Shown here piece after piece: positions 41,459 through 51,058 of a stretch of 64,000 nucleotides of DNA; the first letter of the stretch is position 1, and each line of letters starts with the position of its first letter. The notes beneath the pieces were generated by a model. That model was not told where the DNA came from. It saw only the letters and a program-made list of their open reading frames with translations, and did not search any database. The stretch comes from Owenweeksia sp965229445. Lineage in GTDB: Bacteria; Bacteroidota; Bacteroidia; Flavobacteriales; Schleiferiaceae. The translations under genes were made by a program, and so were the position numbers. The stretch spans positions 558,001 to 622,000 of the forward strand of contig OZ245876.1 of the NCBI GenBank assembly GCA_965229445.1, given 5' to 3'.

Positions 41459-43444
41459 TTATTTCAGGATAATCTTTTTTACAGAAGTATTCGTTCCATC
41501 AGATACCCGGAGTAAATAAACTCCCTTGCTAAGATCATCGAAGTTTCTAGAAAGCGTTTCGCCGGCATTTACAGATACACTCTCGGTGAAAACGGCACTG
41601 CCACCGTAACTGGTGAGGCTTATTTCAAAGTTACCACCTTCCAGAAATTCCATATTTAACTCTCCCTTACTAGGTTGTGGGAATACGGAAAATAGCCCAT
41701 CTTTTCCTGCCAGTTCATCAACACTACTGGCTTGTGCCAGTTCTACCTCCATTAGAAGGTTACTGAAACTTCTGCTGTTAGTATAGCGAGAAAACCAGGT
41801 GCCATCATCACGTTGCATTGCGATGTATGGTGCAGATTGAAGATAGGTTTGATCATTGCCAATTTGAATGATGTTGGTTGGGGTAGGCACCAGATTGATT
41901 ACCACGTAAAACCCTGATCCTACTGGCACGGTTAAGGGATTGCCTCCGGTGGAGAAATCTACAAAAGCCCATGATCCCACACTGCCGGTATCCAGAGCCA
42001 GACTCTTTACGGTTAAAGGATTACCGGCAGGACCTCCGCCACTACCGTAGGTAAAGCCAGCCGTGTCATAAACTTCCACAATTACCTGGCCGTTGGGGTC
42101 AGAATCACTACTAAAGCGAATCCATACTCCGGCAATATCTACCTGGCCGGTGCCAGAAGGATATTCTGCCGGGAAGGTATAGGCCTGCGCCAGAGCGATT
42201 CTACTTTGCTCGGTACCTATATCATTGTTGTACCTATCGAAGTGGCCACCATGCATGAGGGCGTTCACATCAAAATCTACACTGTCAATACCAGAAACTC
42301 CCACAGAAGGCACACTATCGGATTCAATCGTGAAGTAAGCTCGATAACTTCCAATGGTACTGGGTGTCCAACTGGTAGAGGTGGTGAAATCTACGTAGGT
42401 ACCCGTATCTCCACTAGCTAGCAGTGCCTTGGCAGGCGATTGTAGTGTGGTTACTGTGCTTCCTGTTGCCAGATCTACAATGTCAACCACAAACCTAACA
42501 TTGGTCTGATCTTCAACACCAAAGTTTAGAATGTTCGCGTCAAAAGTGATCGGCTCCGCCATATCAACCTGTGGATTGCCGTAGCGAGGGCTGCCCGCAG
42601 GGTATATCACATCATTGGCAGGCGCACCATTCCATTCTGTAAATTGTAAAGCATGGGCGGGTATGTCACGAATCTCCATATCATCCAATTGCCAATAATA
42701 ATAGCCCGGATTGGTTACGTTCTCACCTTCAAAAATGAGTTGTAGTACTACCATAGACTGATTTCCTGCCGTATTTGAAATATCCGCATTTACCAGTTCT
42801 GCCGCTGCATTGGTAGAGTTAACCGCCAGATTCTCGTGGAACTCTACGGTGTCGGGAAAGGTGGTGCCACCGTCATTACTTACTGCTAATTTGAACGCAG
42901 AATGAAACTGACGCGCCCGACTCTCGAAAACGACCTGCACATAGGGGAAACCGGTCAAATCAATCGTATCAGTCGTTAAGGTGCCAACATGAGGAGCAGG
43001 ACTAGTTCCATTACCACGGTTGCCAGATATCCCATCGGAATCTAAATAGTCTGAATCAAAAATGAGGAAGCCATTGGAACTGGTCGTAGATGCTATAGTA
43101 GGCCCAGACCCGGAAAACTGCCCTCTTGATCCTCTTGTATTATCAGGGGTCGTATTTGGTCCGCGATATTCCCACAAACAAAGTGGGTTTGGTGTGAGGC
43201 CTCCAGTAGCAACATCCATATCGTAACCCTGGTTTACCCAGGTGGAGGGGATGCCGTTAGCAAAATCTTGACTCCAAATAGTTGCGGCAGAAGATTTTTT
43301 CTGTGCCTTGCTGTTAGAGTTTTCAAAGTGTGACCGATCAACCTCCGGTCCCACCGGTTCTTCATGCATGGCACCAGAACTTTGAGCTATGCCACTTCCA
43401 ATAAATACTATTGAAAATAGGGTTAAGAGTAATAATCTACGCAT
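41459..43444 (-). CDS. T9SS type A sorting-domain protein, paralogue 1 of a tandem triplet
   Basis: A 661-residue exported protein (signal peptide about 1-20). The N-terminal part resembles a cleaved-adhesin/MAM-like jelly-roll (WSQDFANGIPSTWVNQGYDM, GFLIFDSDYLDSDGISGNRG, IGLTTDTIDL-type strand LTTDTIDLTGFPYVQVVFES, YYYWQLDDMEIRD). A middle region has repeated Ig-like strands (PAKALLASGDTGTYVDFTTS) and EVYDTAGFTYGSGGGPAGNP. The last 85 residues are the T9SS C-terminal domain (SVFPQPSKGELNM, ending KKIILK), which directs outer-membrane secretion and surface anchoring. Cargo role unknown; probably adhesion or matrix. Confidence 0.85.
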   Translation of the reverse strand: MRRLLLLTLFSIVFIGSGIAQSSGAMHEEPVGPEVDRSHFENSNSKAQKKSSAATIWSQDFANGIPSTWVNQGYDMDVATGGLTPNPLCLWEYRGPNTTPDNTRGSRGQFSGSGPTIASTTSSNGFLIFDSDYLDSDGISGNRGNGTSPAPHVGTLTTDTIDLTGFPYVQVVFESRARQFHSAFKLAVSNDGGTTFPDTVEFHENLAVNSTNAAAELVNADISNTAGNQSMVVLQLIFEGENVTNPGYYYWQLDDMEIRDIPAHALQFTEWNGAPANDVIYPAGSPRYGNPQVDMAEPITFDANILNFGVEDQTNVRFVVDIVDLATGSTVTTLQSPAKALLASGDTGTYVDFTTSTSWTPSTIGSYRAYFTIESDSVPSVGVSGIDSVDFDVNALMHGGHFDRYNNDIGTEQSRIALAQAYTFPAEYPSGTGQVDIAGVWIRFSSDSDPNGQVIVEVYDTAGFTYGSGGGPAGNPLTVKSLALDTGSVGSWAFVDFSTGGNPLTVPVGSGFYVVINLVPTPTNIIQIGNDQTYLQSAPYIAMQRDDGTWFSRYTNSRSFSNLLMEVELAQASSVDELAGKDGLFSVFPQPSKGELNMEFLEGGNFEISLTSYGGSAVFTESVSVNAGETLSRNFDDLSKGVYLLRVSDGTNTSVKKIILK

Positions 43445-43528
43445 ATATTTCTTGCTTTTGATGAATAATTAAAATTAACAAAATTGGGTCAAGGTTTGAC
43501 GTCAATTTTTTGGATCCACAGCAGATGG

Positions 43529-43564
43529 AAAAAGGGTGGCCCTCCGAACATCTTCAGACCACCC
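43529..43564 (-). terminator. Terminator hairpin after T9SS paralogue 2
   Basis: On the minus strand GGGTGGTC (43564-43557) pairs with GGCCACCC (43541-43534), one G-U wobble, followed by five T residues. It lies 11 bases after the stop codon of the gene ending at 43575. Confidence 0.65.
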
Positions 43565-43574
43565 CCGTATCAAC

Positions 43575-45653
43575 CTACTTGATTACAATCTTATGACGAC
43601 TAATTGCATGATCGTTGCCTACATTTAGCATATAAATTCCTGTAGACAATCCATTTAATTCACGATGAATCACTTCACCCGCTTGTGCCTTAAATTGTTC
43701 CTTGAGTATTAACTGGCCTTTGATGTCATATACTTCCATCGCATAATCCCCAGCTTCCTGTATTTCAATATTGAGGTCACTCGCTTCCAGTGGGTTTGGA
43801 AAGACCTTTATTTGATTTTGTATTTCATAAGCTTTAAGCCCAATATCATAGGATGGTGTTTCTGCAATATTCATTCTGAAGATTGGTCCACTAAGGTTAT
43901 CACTATTGTTAAAGCCACCAAACCATGAACCATCGTCAGCCTGAGCTACCACTGAAAAGGTAGGGTTATCAAAGGTTTGATCGTTGGCAACTCTAATAAC
44001 CCCATTAACCGCATTGGGTAGCATATTCATAATGAAGTAGTAAGCTCCTCCAGAGGGTAAAACCAGGGGTTTTACATCTCCATTGGGAAGACTGTCGGTA
44101 AAATCAAATTTGAAACTTCCCCCAGGCGCAGTGTTGTCCAGTTGAAAGCTCCTTTGGAAGAAGGCATTGCCTTGCGGACCTCCGGTTGAACCGTAGGAGA
44201 ATCCCGTGGTATCGTACACTTCCCAAATTACCGAAGCCGTTGGGTCGGTATCTTGATCAAAAATTAGTGTTATGCCTTCTATGAAGACGAACCCCGCTGT
44301 GTCTTTTGCTGGCGCGGGAAAGTTGAAACGCTCACCCAAAGCAATCATAGTGCCGGTGGCCAGATTATCGGTTCCAACATAATTATCGGCTCTTCGCCAG
44401 TCAAAAGAATAGCGCCCATCGCTGATGCTTTCATCGGTAACCCTCAGGGTTACTGTATCCATTGGCGTGTAGGCACCAGGCACCGCCGGGATGCTATCTG
44501 ATTCTATGCTATAAATGATGTTAAAACTACCGGTAGCGGTGGGTGTCCATGAAGTGGTAGTAGTTAAATCTGCAAAACCTAAGGAATCCTGACTGGCAAG
44601 CAATGCCGTAGTTGGAGAGCTTAAGGTTGCCACATTGGAGCCATCTACTGCATTTTGAATCTCAACTTTCAGCTTAACATTGGTGAGATCTTTACTGCCA
44701 TAGTTGAAGATATTAGAATCGAAGGTAATAGGTTGTGCCTGCTCCAGGTTTACATGCCCATAAATGGCATAGCCGGAAGGATATATAAGATCATGGGGCG
44801 GCGCATTTCTATACTCGACAAAACGCACGGAGTAGTCAGGTAATTCTCTGATTTCCACATCGTCAATCTGCCAATAGTAGTAGCCCCAAGCGGAACCGGC
44901 GGAAGTGGATACGGAGGGGGTACCGTCATAGATAAATTGCAACACCACATTGGCTTGATTTCCTGCCGTAGCAGAGATATTTGCTGAAAGCTCCATCGGA
45001 TTGTCACTGATATCATTTAAGGCTATGTCCTCGTGAAAGCTAAAGGTGTCTGGAAAGCTCATGCCTCCGTCGTTACTAACCGCCACCTGAAATTGTGAGG
45101 AGTATTGACGGGCATGACTGCTAAAAGCAATTTCTACATCATTGAATCCTGTAAGGTCAATGGTATCTGTAGTTAGGGTTCCAATATGCGGCGCCGGAGA
45201 AACTCCGCTGCCGGGATTGGTTTGGCTACCGCTATTATCCAGATAATCCGAATCAAAAATCAGAAATCCATTGGTTCTTGTGGGAGAGCTGATAGGATTA
45301 GTGCCAGCGGCCCATGCTCCGCGCGAACCTGTATTTCGGTTAGGAGTGGTAGCTGGTCCCCGATACTCCCAAACACATAATGGATTTGGCGTGGGGTTTC
45401 CCGTTACAGGGTCCACATCATATCCTTGATTGATCCATCCTGCAGGTATGCCATTGGCAAAATCTTCGGACCAAATTGTGGCTGCCGAAGCGCTGGACTT
45501 CTTCGCGGATGAATGGTAGTTATTGGCTTTTGCCAACTGAGCAGGGCTTAGTCCCCGTGGAGGAACTTCTACGCTGCTTGGAGATTGTGTTTGTGCGGTT
45601 AGACTTACCGCCAAGCAGGCTATTAAGCATGTTATTGTTCTTTTCATTTTCAT
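43575..45653 (-). CDS. T9SS type A sorting-domain protein, paralogue 2 of a tandem triplet
   Basis: A 692-residue paralogue of both neighbours. Shared blocks are WSEDFANGIPAGWINQGYDV, GFLIFDSDYLDNSGSQTNPG, LTTDTIDLTGFNDVEIAFSS, YYYWQIDDVEIRELPDYSV, WEVYDTTGFSYGSTGGPQGN and the C-terminal domain KVFPNPLEASDLNIEIQEAG, ending RHKIVIK. It is about 30 residues longer than the others, with insertions in the middle region (for example around SYSIDWRRADN-type sequence, here RYSFDWRRADNYVG). Its signal peptide ends near LTAQTQ (residue 22). Confidence 0.84.
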   Translation of the reverse strand: MKMKRTITCLIACLAVSLTAQTQSPSSVEVPPRGLSPAQLAKANNYHSSAKKSSASAATIWSEDFANGIPAGWINQGYDVDPVTGNPTPNPLCVWEYRGPATTPNRNTGSRGAWAAGTNPISSPTRTNGFLIFDSDYLDNSGSQTNPGSGVSPAPHIGTLTTDTIDLTGFNDVEIAFSSHARQYSSQFQVAVSNDGGMSFPDTFSFHEDIALNDISDNPMELSANISATAGNQANVVLQFIYDGTPSVSTSAGSAWGYYYWQIDDVEIRELPDYSVRFVEYRNAPPHDLIYPSGYAIYGHVNLEQAQPITFDSNIFNYGSKDLTNVKLKVEIQNAVDGSNVATLSSPTTALLASQDSLGFADLTTTTSWTPTATGSFNIIYSIESDSIPAVPGAYTPMDTVTLRVTDESISDGRYSFDWRRADNYVGTDNLATGTMIALGERFNFPAPAKDTAGFVFIEGITLIFDQDTDPTASVIWEVYDTTGFSYGSTGGPQGNAFFQRSFQLDNTAPGGSFKFDFTDSLPNGDVKPLVLPSGGAYYFIMNMLPNAVNGVIRVANDQTFDNPTFSVVAQADDGSWFGGFNNSDNLSGPIFRMNIAETPSYDIGLKAYEIQNQIKVFPNPLEASDLNIEIQEAGDYAMEVYDIKGQLILKEQFKAQAGEVIHRELNGLSTGIYMLNVGNDHAISRHKIVIK

Positions 45654-45668
45654 AGTTTTAGTATTCGG

Positions 45669-45683
45669 CTACAAAGTAGCCAA
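45669..45683. promoter_or_regulatory. Palindrome upstream of T9SS paralogue 2
   Basis: GGCTACAAAGTAGCC is a perfect inverted repeat of six bases around a three-base loop, 16 bases upstream of the start codon. Read on the minus strand it includes TACTTTG, near the -7 consensus, so it could be an operator overlapping a promoter. Evidence is weak. Confidence 0.3.
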
Positions 45684-45800
45684 TTCTAAAAGCATATAGT
45701 CTGAAAATGAGCCAACTAGCCTGTTAAAAAATTCATAAAACGGATTTACAAAAATTAACATTTCCTCGGGCAACCCATCCTTATCGAAATGAATAGGCAT

Positions 45801-45834
45801 AAAAAAACCCCGCAAACGCCGTGGCGTTGCGGGG
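45801..45834 (-). terminator. Strong rho-independent terminator after T9SS paralogue 3
   Basis: CCCCGCAAACGCC (45808-45820) pairs with GGCGTTGCGGGG (45823-45834), twelve base pairs with one bulged A, followed on the minus strand by seven T residues. It lies 24 bases downstream of the gene ending at 45858. Confidence 0.88.
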
Positions 45835-45857
45835 CTCTAAAATTCTAAAGAGAATGA

Positions 45858-47843
45858 TTATTTAATAACCAGTTTCTTAGTCATTTGAATCTCTTCGCTG
45901 GTAAAGTTAACCAGGTAAGAACCCGTTTCCAGATTAGAGAAATTGCGCTCAAGAATTTCACCACCGTTAACAGTGATTGTTTCTGCGTGTACGCGCTGAC
46001 CAGCATAGTTGGTTACTTCGATATCGTAAGTTCCACCAATTGCCATTTCAAAGTTAACCGTACCGTTGGTAGTAGGGTTAGGGAATAGGCTAATAGAATT
46101 TTGCTTCATTACCGCTTCTTCTATACCAATTCCACGTACTGCTCTCATGTTGATGATAAGGTTACTAAGTGTACGGCTGTTTGAGAAGCCTGAGTACCAG
46201 TTACCGTCATTGAACAACATACCGATTAATCCAGCAGGAGTAGCCACCGTTTGGTCGTTACCAATACGTACATCACCTGAAGTAGAAACAAGGTTAACTA
46301 CCACCAGGTAACCGGCATTGGATGGAAGGAATAATGGGTTTCCATTAGTGGTCATGTCAATTGCAGAAGTCATACCGATGTTATTGGCATTAAGAGGGTA
46401 ACTCTTAACAGCAAATGGAGCACCAGCAGGGCCACCACCTGATCCGTACGTAAATCCTGTAGTATCATAAACCTCTACAATTAGGCTACCAGTAGTGTCA
46501 GATAAAGAACTTATGTACATTGAAATTTGATCAATGGCTACATAACCAGCGCTATCTACGTCGGCAGGGAATGTAAAAGCTTGCGCCAGACCAAGAGCAC
46601 CAGTAGCAATACCAATAGTATTGTCTAATGTGCTGAAGTGAGCTGCATGCGTAACGTCATTAACACTGAAAGGAATGGTGTCATATGGTGTATCTGCGTT
46701 CACACTATCAGAAGTCACATAAAATACTGCGTTGTAATCTCCTACCGTCATTGGTGTCCAGGCACTAGAAGTGGTGAAGTCAACAAAGCTTCCGGTATCA
46801 CCGCTGGCGAGAAGTGCTTTGGCAGGTGATGTAAGGGTAGTAGTTACTGCTCCAGTGTTTGCGTCCTGGATTTCAACGTTCAGGCGTACATTGTACTGAT
46901 CGGCAAAACCGAAATTCAGGATGTTTGAGTCAAAAGTGATAGGAAGTTGTCCGGCTTGTTCAAGCTGAGGGTTTCCATACTTAGGATGTCCGGCAGGATA
47001 AATCACATCGTGCGCAGGTGCATCCTGGAAGTCAACAAATTTGAAAGAGTTAGCTGGAATCTCAGAGATTTCAACATCATCAATCATCCAGAAGTAGTAA
47101 CCATTTCCATTGGCGTTTCCTGGGATACCGTCAAAGATAAACTGCAGTTTAACATTGGCAGATCCGCCAGCCGTGTTGGTGATATCCATAGAAATGATAT
47201 CGCCGTTGGCCGATGCAGAGTTCACAGGTAGATCGTGCGCAATCACGGTATCGGGGTAAGTAACACCACCGTCACCACTTACCGCAACTACCAGGTTTGC
47301 AAAGAACTCACGGGCATAGCTGCTCATAGTTAATTGCACCGCTGGATATCCGGTAAGGTCAATAGTGCCAGTTGTAAGGGTACCGTAGTGAGGTGCTGGA
47401 GAGTTTCCTCCGGTTCCCCCTGCTACGCCGTTGTTATCCAACCAGTCAGAATCAAAAATGATAAATCCGTTACTAGAAGTTGGAGACTGAATGGGGTCAT
47501 TAGCACTTGCATATGCTCCTCTGGATCCAGTACCGTTGTTCGGAGTAGTGGAAGCACCACGATATTCCCAAACGCATAATGGATTAGGGTTGAAGTTGCC
47601 TGTTGCAGGATCAACATCATATCCCTGATTGGTCCAACCTGCGGGAATACCACCACTAAAATCTTCACTCCAGATAACAACTCCGGAAGATTTTTTGGAT
47701 TTGTGCAATGTTTTTGTTGGAGCCGGATCATGCTTTGTCAGGGTAGCAGGGACGGTATTAACATCGGAGCTAACCTGATTTTGAGCAACTGCTCCGCCAG
47801 CAATAAGCGTTGTAGCCGCAAGGGAAAGTAATATTCTCTTCAT
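45858..47843 (-). CDS. T9SS type A sorting-domain protein, paralogue 3 of a tandem triplet
   Basis: A 661-residue paralogue, equal in length to paralogue 1. It has the signal peptide MKRILLSLAATTLIAGGAVA, jelly-roll blocks VIWSEDFSGGIPAGWTNQGY, GFIIFDSDWLDNNGVAGGTG, YYFWMIDDVEISEIPANSF, the middle blocks SPAKALLASGDTGSFVDFTT and IVEVYDTTGFTYGSGGGPAG, and a C-terminal domain SLFPNPTTNGTVNFEMA ending TKKLVIK. Codon and base use look like highly expressed genes (many C- and G-ending preferred codons). It likely makes an abundant surface or secreted protein. Confidence 0.85.
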   Translation of the reverse strand: MKRILLSLAATTLIAGGAVAQNQVSSDVNTVPATLTKHDPAPTKTLHKSKKSSGVVIWSEDFSGGIPAGWTNQGYDVDPATGNFNPNPLCVWEYRGASTTPNNGTGSRGAYASANDPIQSPTSSNGFIIFDSDWLDNNGVAGGTGGNSPAPHYGTLTTGTIDLTGYPAVQLTMSSYAREFFANLVVAVSGDGGVTYPDTVIAHDLPVNSASANGDIISMDITNTAGGSANVKLQFIFDGIPGNANGNGYYFWMIDDVEISEIPANSFKFVDFQDAPAHDVIYPAGHPKYGNPQLEQAGQLPITFDSNILNFGFADQYNVRLNVEIQDANTGAVTTTLTSPAKALLASGDTGSFVDFTTSSAWTPMTVGDYNAVFYVTSDSVNADTPYDTIPFSVNDVTHAAHFSTLDNTIGIATGALGLAQAFTFPADVDSAGYVAIDQISMYISSLSDTTGSLIVEVYDTTGFTYGSGGGPAGAPFAVKSYPLNANNIGMTSAIDMTTNGNPLFLPSNAGYLVVVNLVSTSGDVRIGNDQTVATPAGLIGMLFNDGNWYSGFSNSRTLSNLIINMRAVRGIGIEEAVMKQNSISLFPNPTTNGTVNFEMAIGGTYDIEVTNYAGQRVHAETITVNGGEILERNFSNLETGSYLVNFTSEEIQMTKKLVIK

Positions 47844-48080
47844 AGTTCAAGTATTTCTTGTTAAATAAACAATAAGTGTGTAACGAATTTTAGGGCGTGC
47901 AAAATAAAAAATAATCATGAGCCATAGTAGCTTAGACTATCTTAATTGCACTTCGTTACCAAATAATACGCATGATTGGTGGCGAAGGTTTGGCCAAAGC
48001 CCCTAAACTTTTGAAGTTTTATTAAATATGATGGCCAAAAAGGATACCAGTGATAGCTTCAGCAACCTATCTGTCTGTGC
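47844..48080. other. 237-base intergenic region
   Basis: Between the start of T9SS paralogue 3 and the end of gcvP, both minus strand. It should contain the paralogue 3 promoter (TATTTTGC near 47898-47905 on the minus strand approximates the -7 consensus). A small inverted repeat AAACTT/AAGTTT occurs near 48005-48020. No gene seen. Confidence 0.4.
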
Positions 48081-50954
48081 TTACTCAGATTCTGCATAAG
48101 CTTCTATTGGTTCACAAGTACATACCAAATGCCGATCCCCATAGGCATCATCCACACGCCTTACTGCCGGCCAAAATTTGTTGTCGTGCACAAATTCCAG
48201 AGGATAGGCAGCTGTGGCCCTGGAGTATGGTAAATCCCATTTATCTGCCGTGAGCATTCTTAAAGTGTGAGGTGCATTGTGCAATGGGTTGTTTAAGCGA
48301 TCATATTCTCCGCTTTCTACCAACGAGATTTCCTCTCTTAAACTGAGCAGGGCATCACAAAAGCGATCCAGCTCCTCCCGCGCTTCACTTTCGGTGGGCT
48401 CTATCATAATAGTACCGGCTACGGGAAACGAAACTGTTGGGGCGTGATACCCATAATCCATCAGCCTTTTGGCAATATCCACTACTTCAATGCCCGCACT
48501 CTTCTTGAAGGGACGGCAATCCACGATCATTTCGTGAGCTACCCTTCCTTTATTGTTGGTGTATAGTACGTCAAACTTGCCTTCCAGCTTGCTCTTTATA
48601 TAGTTCGCGTTTAAAATTGCGTACTCCGTAGCTTGTCTCAAACCTTCGCTGCCGAGCATTTTAATATAACCATAGCTGATAATAAGAATGAGGCCACTGC
48701 CAAATGGTGCGGCAGAAATGGGACTAATTCCTTGCTTGCCACCAGTTTCCACTAAGGGATGAGAAGGTAAAAATGGCGCCAAATGTTCCGCTACGCCAAT
48801 GGGACCCATACCGGGGCCACCACCACCGTGGGGGATGGCAAAAGTTTTATGAAGGTTGAGATGACAAACATCTGCGCCAATAGCTCCGGGACTGGTTAAG
48901 CCCACCTGTGCATTCATATTGGCACCATCCATATAAACCTGACCTCCGTTTTCATGAACAATGGAAGTAATTTCCATAACCGATTCTTCAAATACCCCGT
49001 GTGTGCTGGGGTAGGTAATCATTAAGGCCGAAAGTTCATTTTTGTATTTTTCCGACTTGACTTTTAAGTCCGACACATCAATATTGCCATTGTCATCACA
49101 CTTCACTACAACCACCTTCATTCCAGCCATAATTGCGCTGGCAGGATTGGTGCCATGAGCTGAACTCGGAATGAGAGCGATATGACGATGACCCTCTCCT
49201 CTTGAGCGATGAAATTCTCTGATCACCATTAAACCAGCATATTCACCCTGTGCCCCGCTGTTTGGTTGCATGGATACGGAATGAAACCCTGTGATTTCAG
49301 CCAGGTCGTTTTCAAGCTCACCAATCAATTCGAGATAACCTCCGGTTTGGTCCTCGGGAGCAAATGGATGGATATTTGTAAAGAGCGGCCAGCTAAGGGG
49401 TAACATTTCCGTTGCTGCATTGAGTTTCATGGTGCATGAACCCAGGGGAATCATAGAGTGATTAAGTGCCAGGTCCCGTCGTTCTAGCTTCTTCATATAA
49501 CGCATCATCTCAGTTTCACTATGGTACTTGTGAAACACCTCCTGCTCCATGAAATTACTCTCCCGAAGCAACTCCTTCTGCATGGCATTAACCTCCAACA
49601 GGGAATCAATCTCTGGGGCAGGTTTACCCGCAGCTGCCGCAAAAATGTCAACTATTTCCTGCAGCTCTCTCAGATTCACTGTTTCATTTAGGCTTATGCC
49701 TAACTCATGCATATTGATATAACGGAAATTTACTTCTCGTTCTACAGCCAGACTGCGAATATCTTCCAGGTTTATCTCACTTATATCGAGCTTAAGGGTG
49801 TCAAAAAAGTGCTGGTTTACCTGAATATAACCTAACTTTCTCAGTACCTCGGCTAAGCTTACCGTAGCATAATGAATCTTGCGACTGATGTTTTTCAAGC
49901 CTTCCGGACCGTGGTACACTCCGTACATTCCGGCCATAACCGCCAATAATACCTGTGCCGTGCAAATATTAGAAGTAGCTCGCTCTCTTTTAATATGCTG
50001 CTCCCTTGTCTGAAGGGCCATTCTCAAGGCGTAATGACCATCCTTATCTACCGTGGCCCCAATAATTCTGCCAGGTATGGCCCGCTTATATTCTTCTTTG
50101 GTAGCGAAAAACGCGGCGTGCGGACCTCCAAAACCCATGGGAATTCCTAAACGTTGCGTAGTACCCACCACAACATCCGCACCCCATTCGCCCGGAGGCT
50201 TTAAAAGTGAAAGACTTAGAATGTCTGCCGCTACGGCTAGTTTAATGTCAAGCTGTTCCGCAGTGGAAACAAAGCTGTTGTAGTTGAAAATCTCTCCATC
50301 TGCAGAAGGATATTGCAACAGGGCACCAAAAAAGTTATCACTGAGCTTCACTTCCCGGTGATCTCCAATAACTAACTCTATGCCCAGTGGTTGAGAACGG
50401 GTTTTTAATAGCTCAATATTTTGAATATGGCAGTGTACAGAGACAAAGAATTTATTGGCACCGGCTTTTTTCTTGTCTCGCGACATGCTGGCATGGAACA
50501 TGGACATAGCTTCTGCGGCCGCAGTGGACTCGTCCAATAAACTGGCATTGGCAATTGGTAATCCGGTAAGATCGGACACCATGGTTTGAAAATTCAGCAG
50601 AGCTTCCAATCGCCCTTGCGCAATCTCTGCCTGATAGGGGGTATAAGGGGTGTACCAGCCGGGATTTTCCAAAATGTTACGCTGTATCACTCCGGGTAAA
50701 ATGGTCGGGTGATAGCCCTGCCCTATATAAGTCTTAAATACCTTGTTCTTTCTTGCCAGATCCCGAATCCTTCCTAACCATTCATTTTCGGTCATGGCTT
50801 CTTGGTCGGTCATCGCTTCGCGATTAATGATGTTGGCCGGAACAGTTTGTTCTATCAGCTCATCAATAGATTCAACACCAATGGCCTGTAACATCTCAGG
50901 AATATCCCGTTCGCGAGGTCCAATATGACGATATGCAAAGGAGTCAGTGGTCAT
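48081..50954 (-). CDS. gcvP: Glycine dehydrogenase (aminomethyl-transferring), glycine cleavage P protein
   Basis: A 957-residue full-length P protein, combining both homologous halves in one chain. The N-terminal half has GYHPTILPGVIQRNILENPG, WYTPYTPYQAEIAQGRLEAL; the C-terminal half has the PLP lysine in DVCHLNLHKTFAIPHGGGGP and SMQPNSGAQGEYAGLMVIRE. It decarboxylates glycine and passes the aminomethyl group to lipoylated GcvH. gcvH and gcvT are not adjacent in this window. It is divergent from the UbiA-like gene with 104 bases between starts. Confidence 0.96.
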   Translation of the reverse strand: MTTDSFAYRHIGPRERDIPEMLQAIGVESIDELIEQTVPANIINREAMTDQEAMTENEWLGRIRDLARKNKVFKTYIGQGYHPTILPGVIQRNILENPGWYTPYTPYQAEIAQGRLEALLNFQTMVSDLTGLPIANASLLDESTAAAEAMSMFHASMSRDKKKAGANKFFVSVHCHIQNIELLKTRSQPLGIELVIGDHREVKLSDNFFGALLQYPSADGEIFNYNSFVSTAEQLDIKLAVAADILSLSLLKPPGEWGADVVVGTTQRLGIPMGFGGPHAAFFATKEEYKRAIPGRIIGATVDKDGHYALRMALQTREQHIKRERATSNICTAQVLLAVMAGMYGVYHGPEGLKNISRKIHYATVSLAEVLRKLGYIQVNQHFFDTLKLDISEINLEDIRSLAVEREVNFRYINMHELGISLNETVNLRELQEIVDIFAAAAGKPAPEIDSLLEVNAMQKELLRESNFMEQEVFHKYHSETEMMRYMKKLERRDLALNHSMIPLGSCTMKLNAATEMLPLSWPLFTNIHPFAPEDQTGGYLELIGELENDLAEITGFHSVSMQPNSGAQGEYAGLMVIREFHRSRGEGHRHIALIPSSAHGTNPASAIMAGMKVVVVKCDDNGNIDVSDLKVKSEKYKNELSALMITYPSTHGVFEESVMEITSIVHENGGQVYMDGANMNAQVGLTSPGAIGADVCHLNLHKTFAIPHGGGGPGMGPIGVAEHLAPFLPSHPLVETGGKQGISPISAAPFGSGLILIISYGYIKMLGSEGLRQATEYAILNANYIKSKLEGKFDVLYTNNKGRVAHEMIVDCRPFKKSAGIEVVDIAKRLMDYGYHAPTVSFPVAGTIMIEPTESEAREELDRFCDALLSLREEISLVESGEYDRLNNPLHNAPHTLRMLTADKWDLPYSRATAAYPLEFVHDNKFWPAVRRVDDAYGDRHLVCTCEPIEAYAESE

Positions 50955-50982
50955 AGACTAAGATTATTTATCAAATTCGCAG

Positions 50983-50990
50983 CAAAAATA
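50983..50990 (-). promoter_or_regulatory. Bacteroidota -7 element candidate for gcvP
   Basis: TATTTTTG on the minus strand matches TAnnTTTG fully and lies 28 bases upstream of the gcvP start codon. The upstream -33 TTG is not evident. Confidence 0.35.
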
Positions 50991-51058
50991 ACCATAAAGT
51001 GGGTCGAAGGTATATGAGATTAACACTTGCTTTATAGAGGGTTTTTATATTTCGTGAA

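Noticed and set aside
41459..47843. T9SS triplet as part of a phase-variable invertible system
   Set aside because: No recombinase gene, and no inverted repeats flanking the genes could be recognised; simple tandem duplication is enough.
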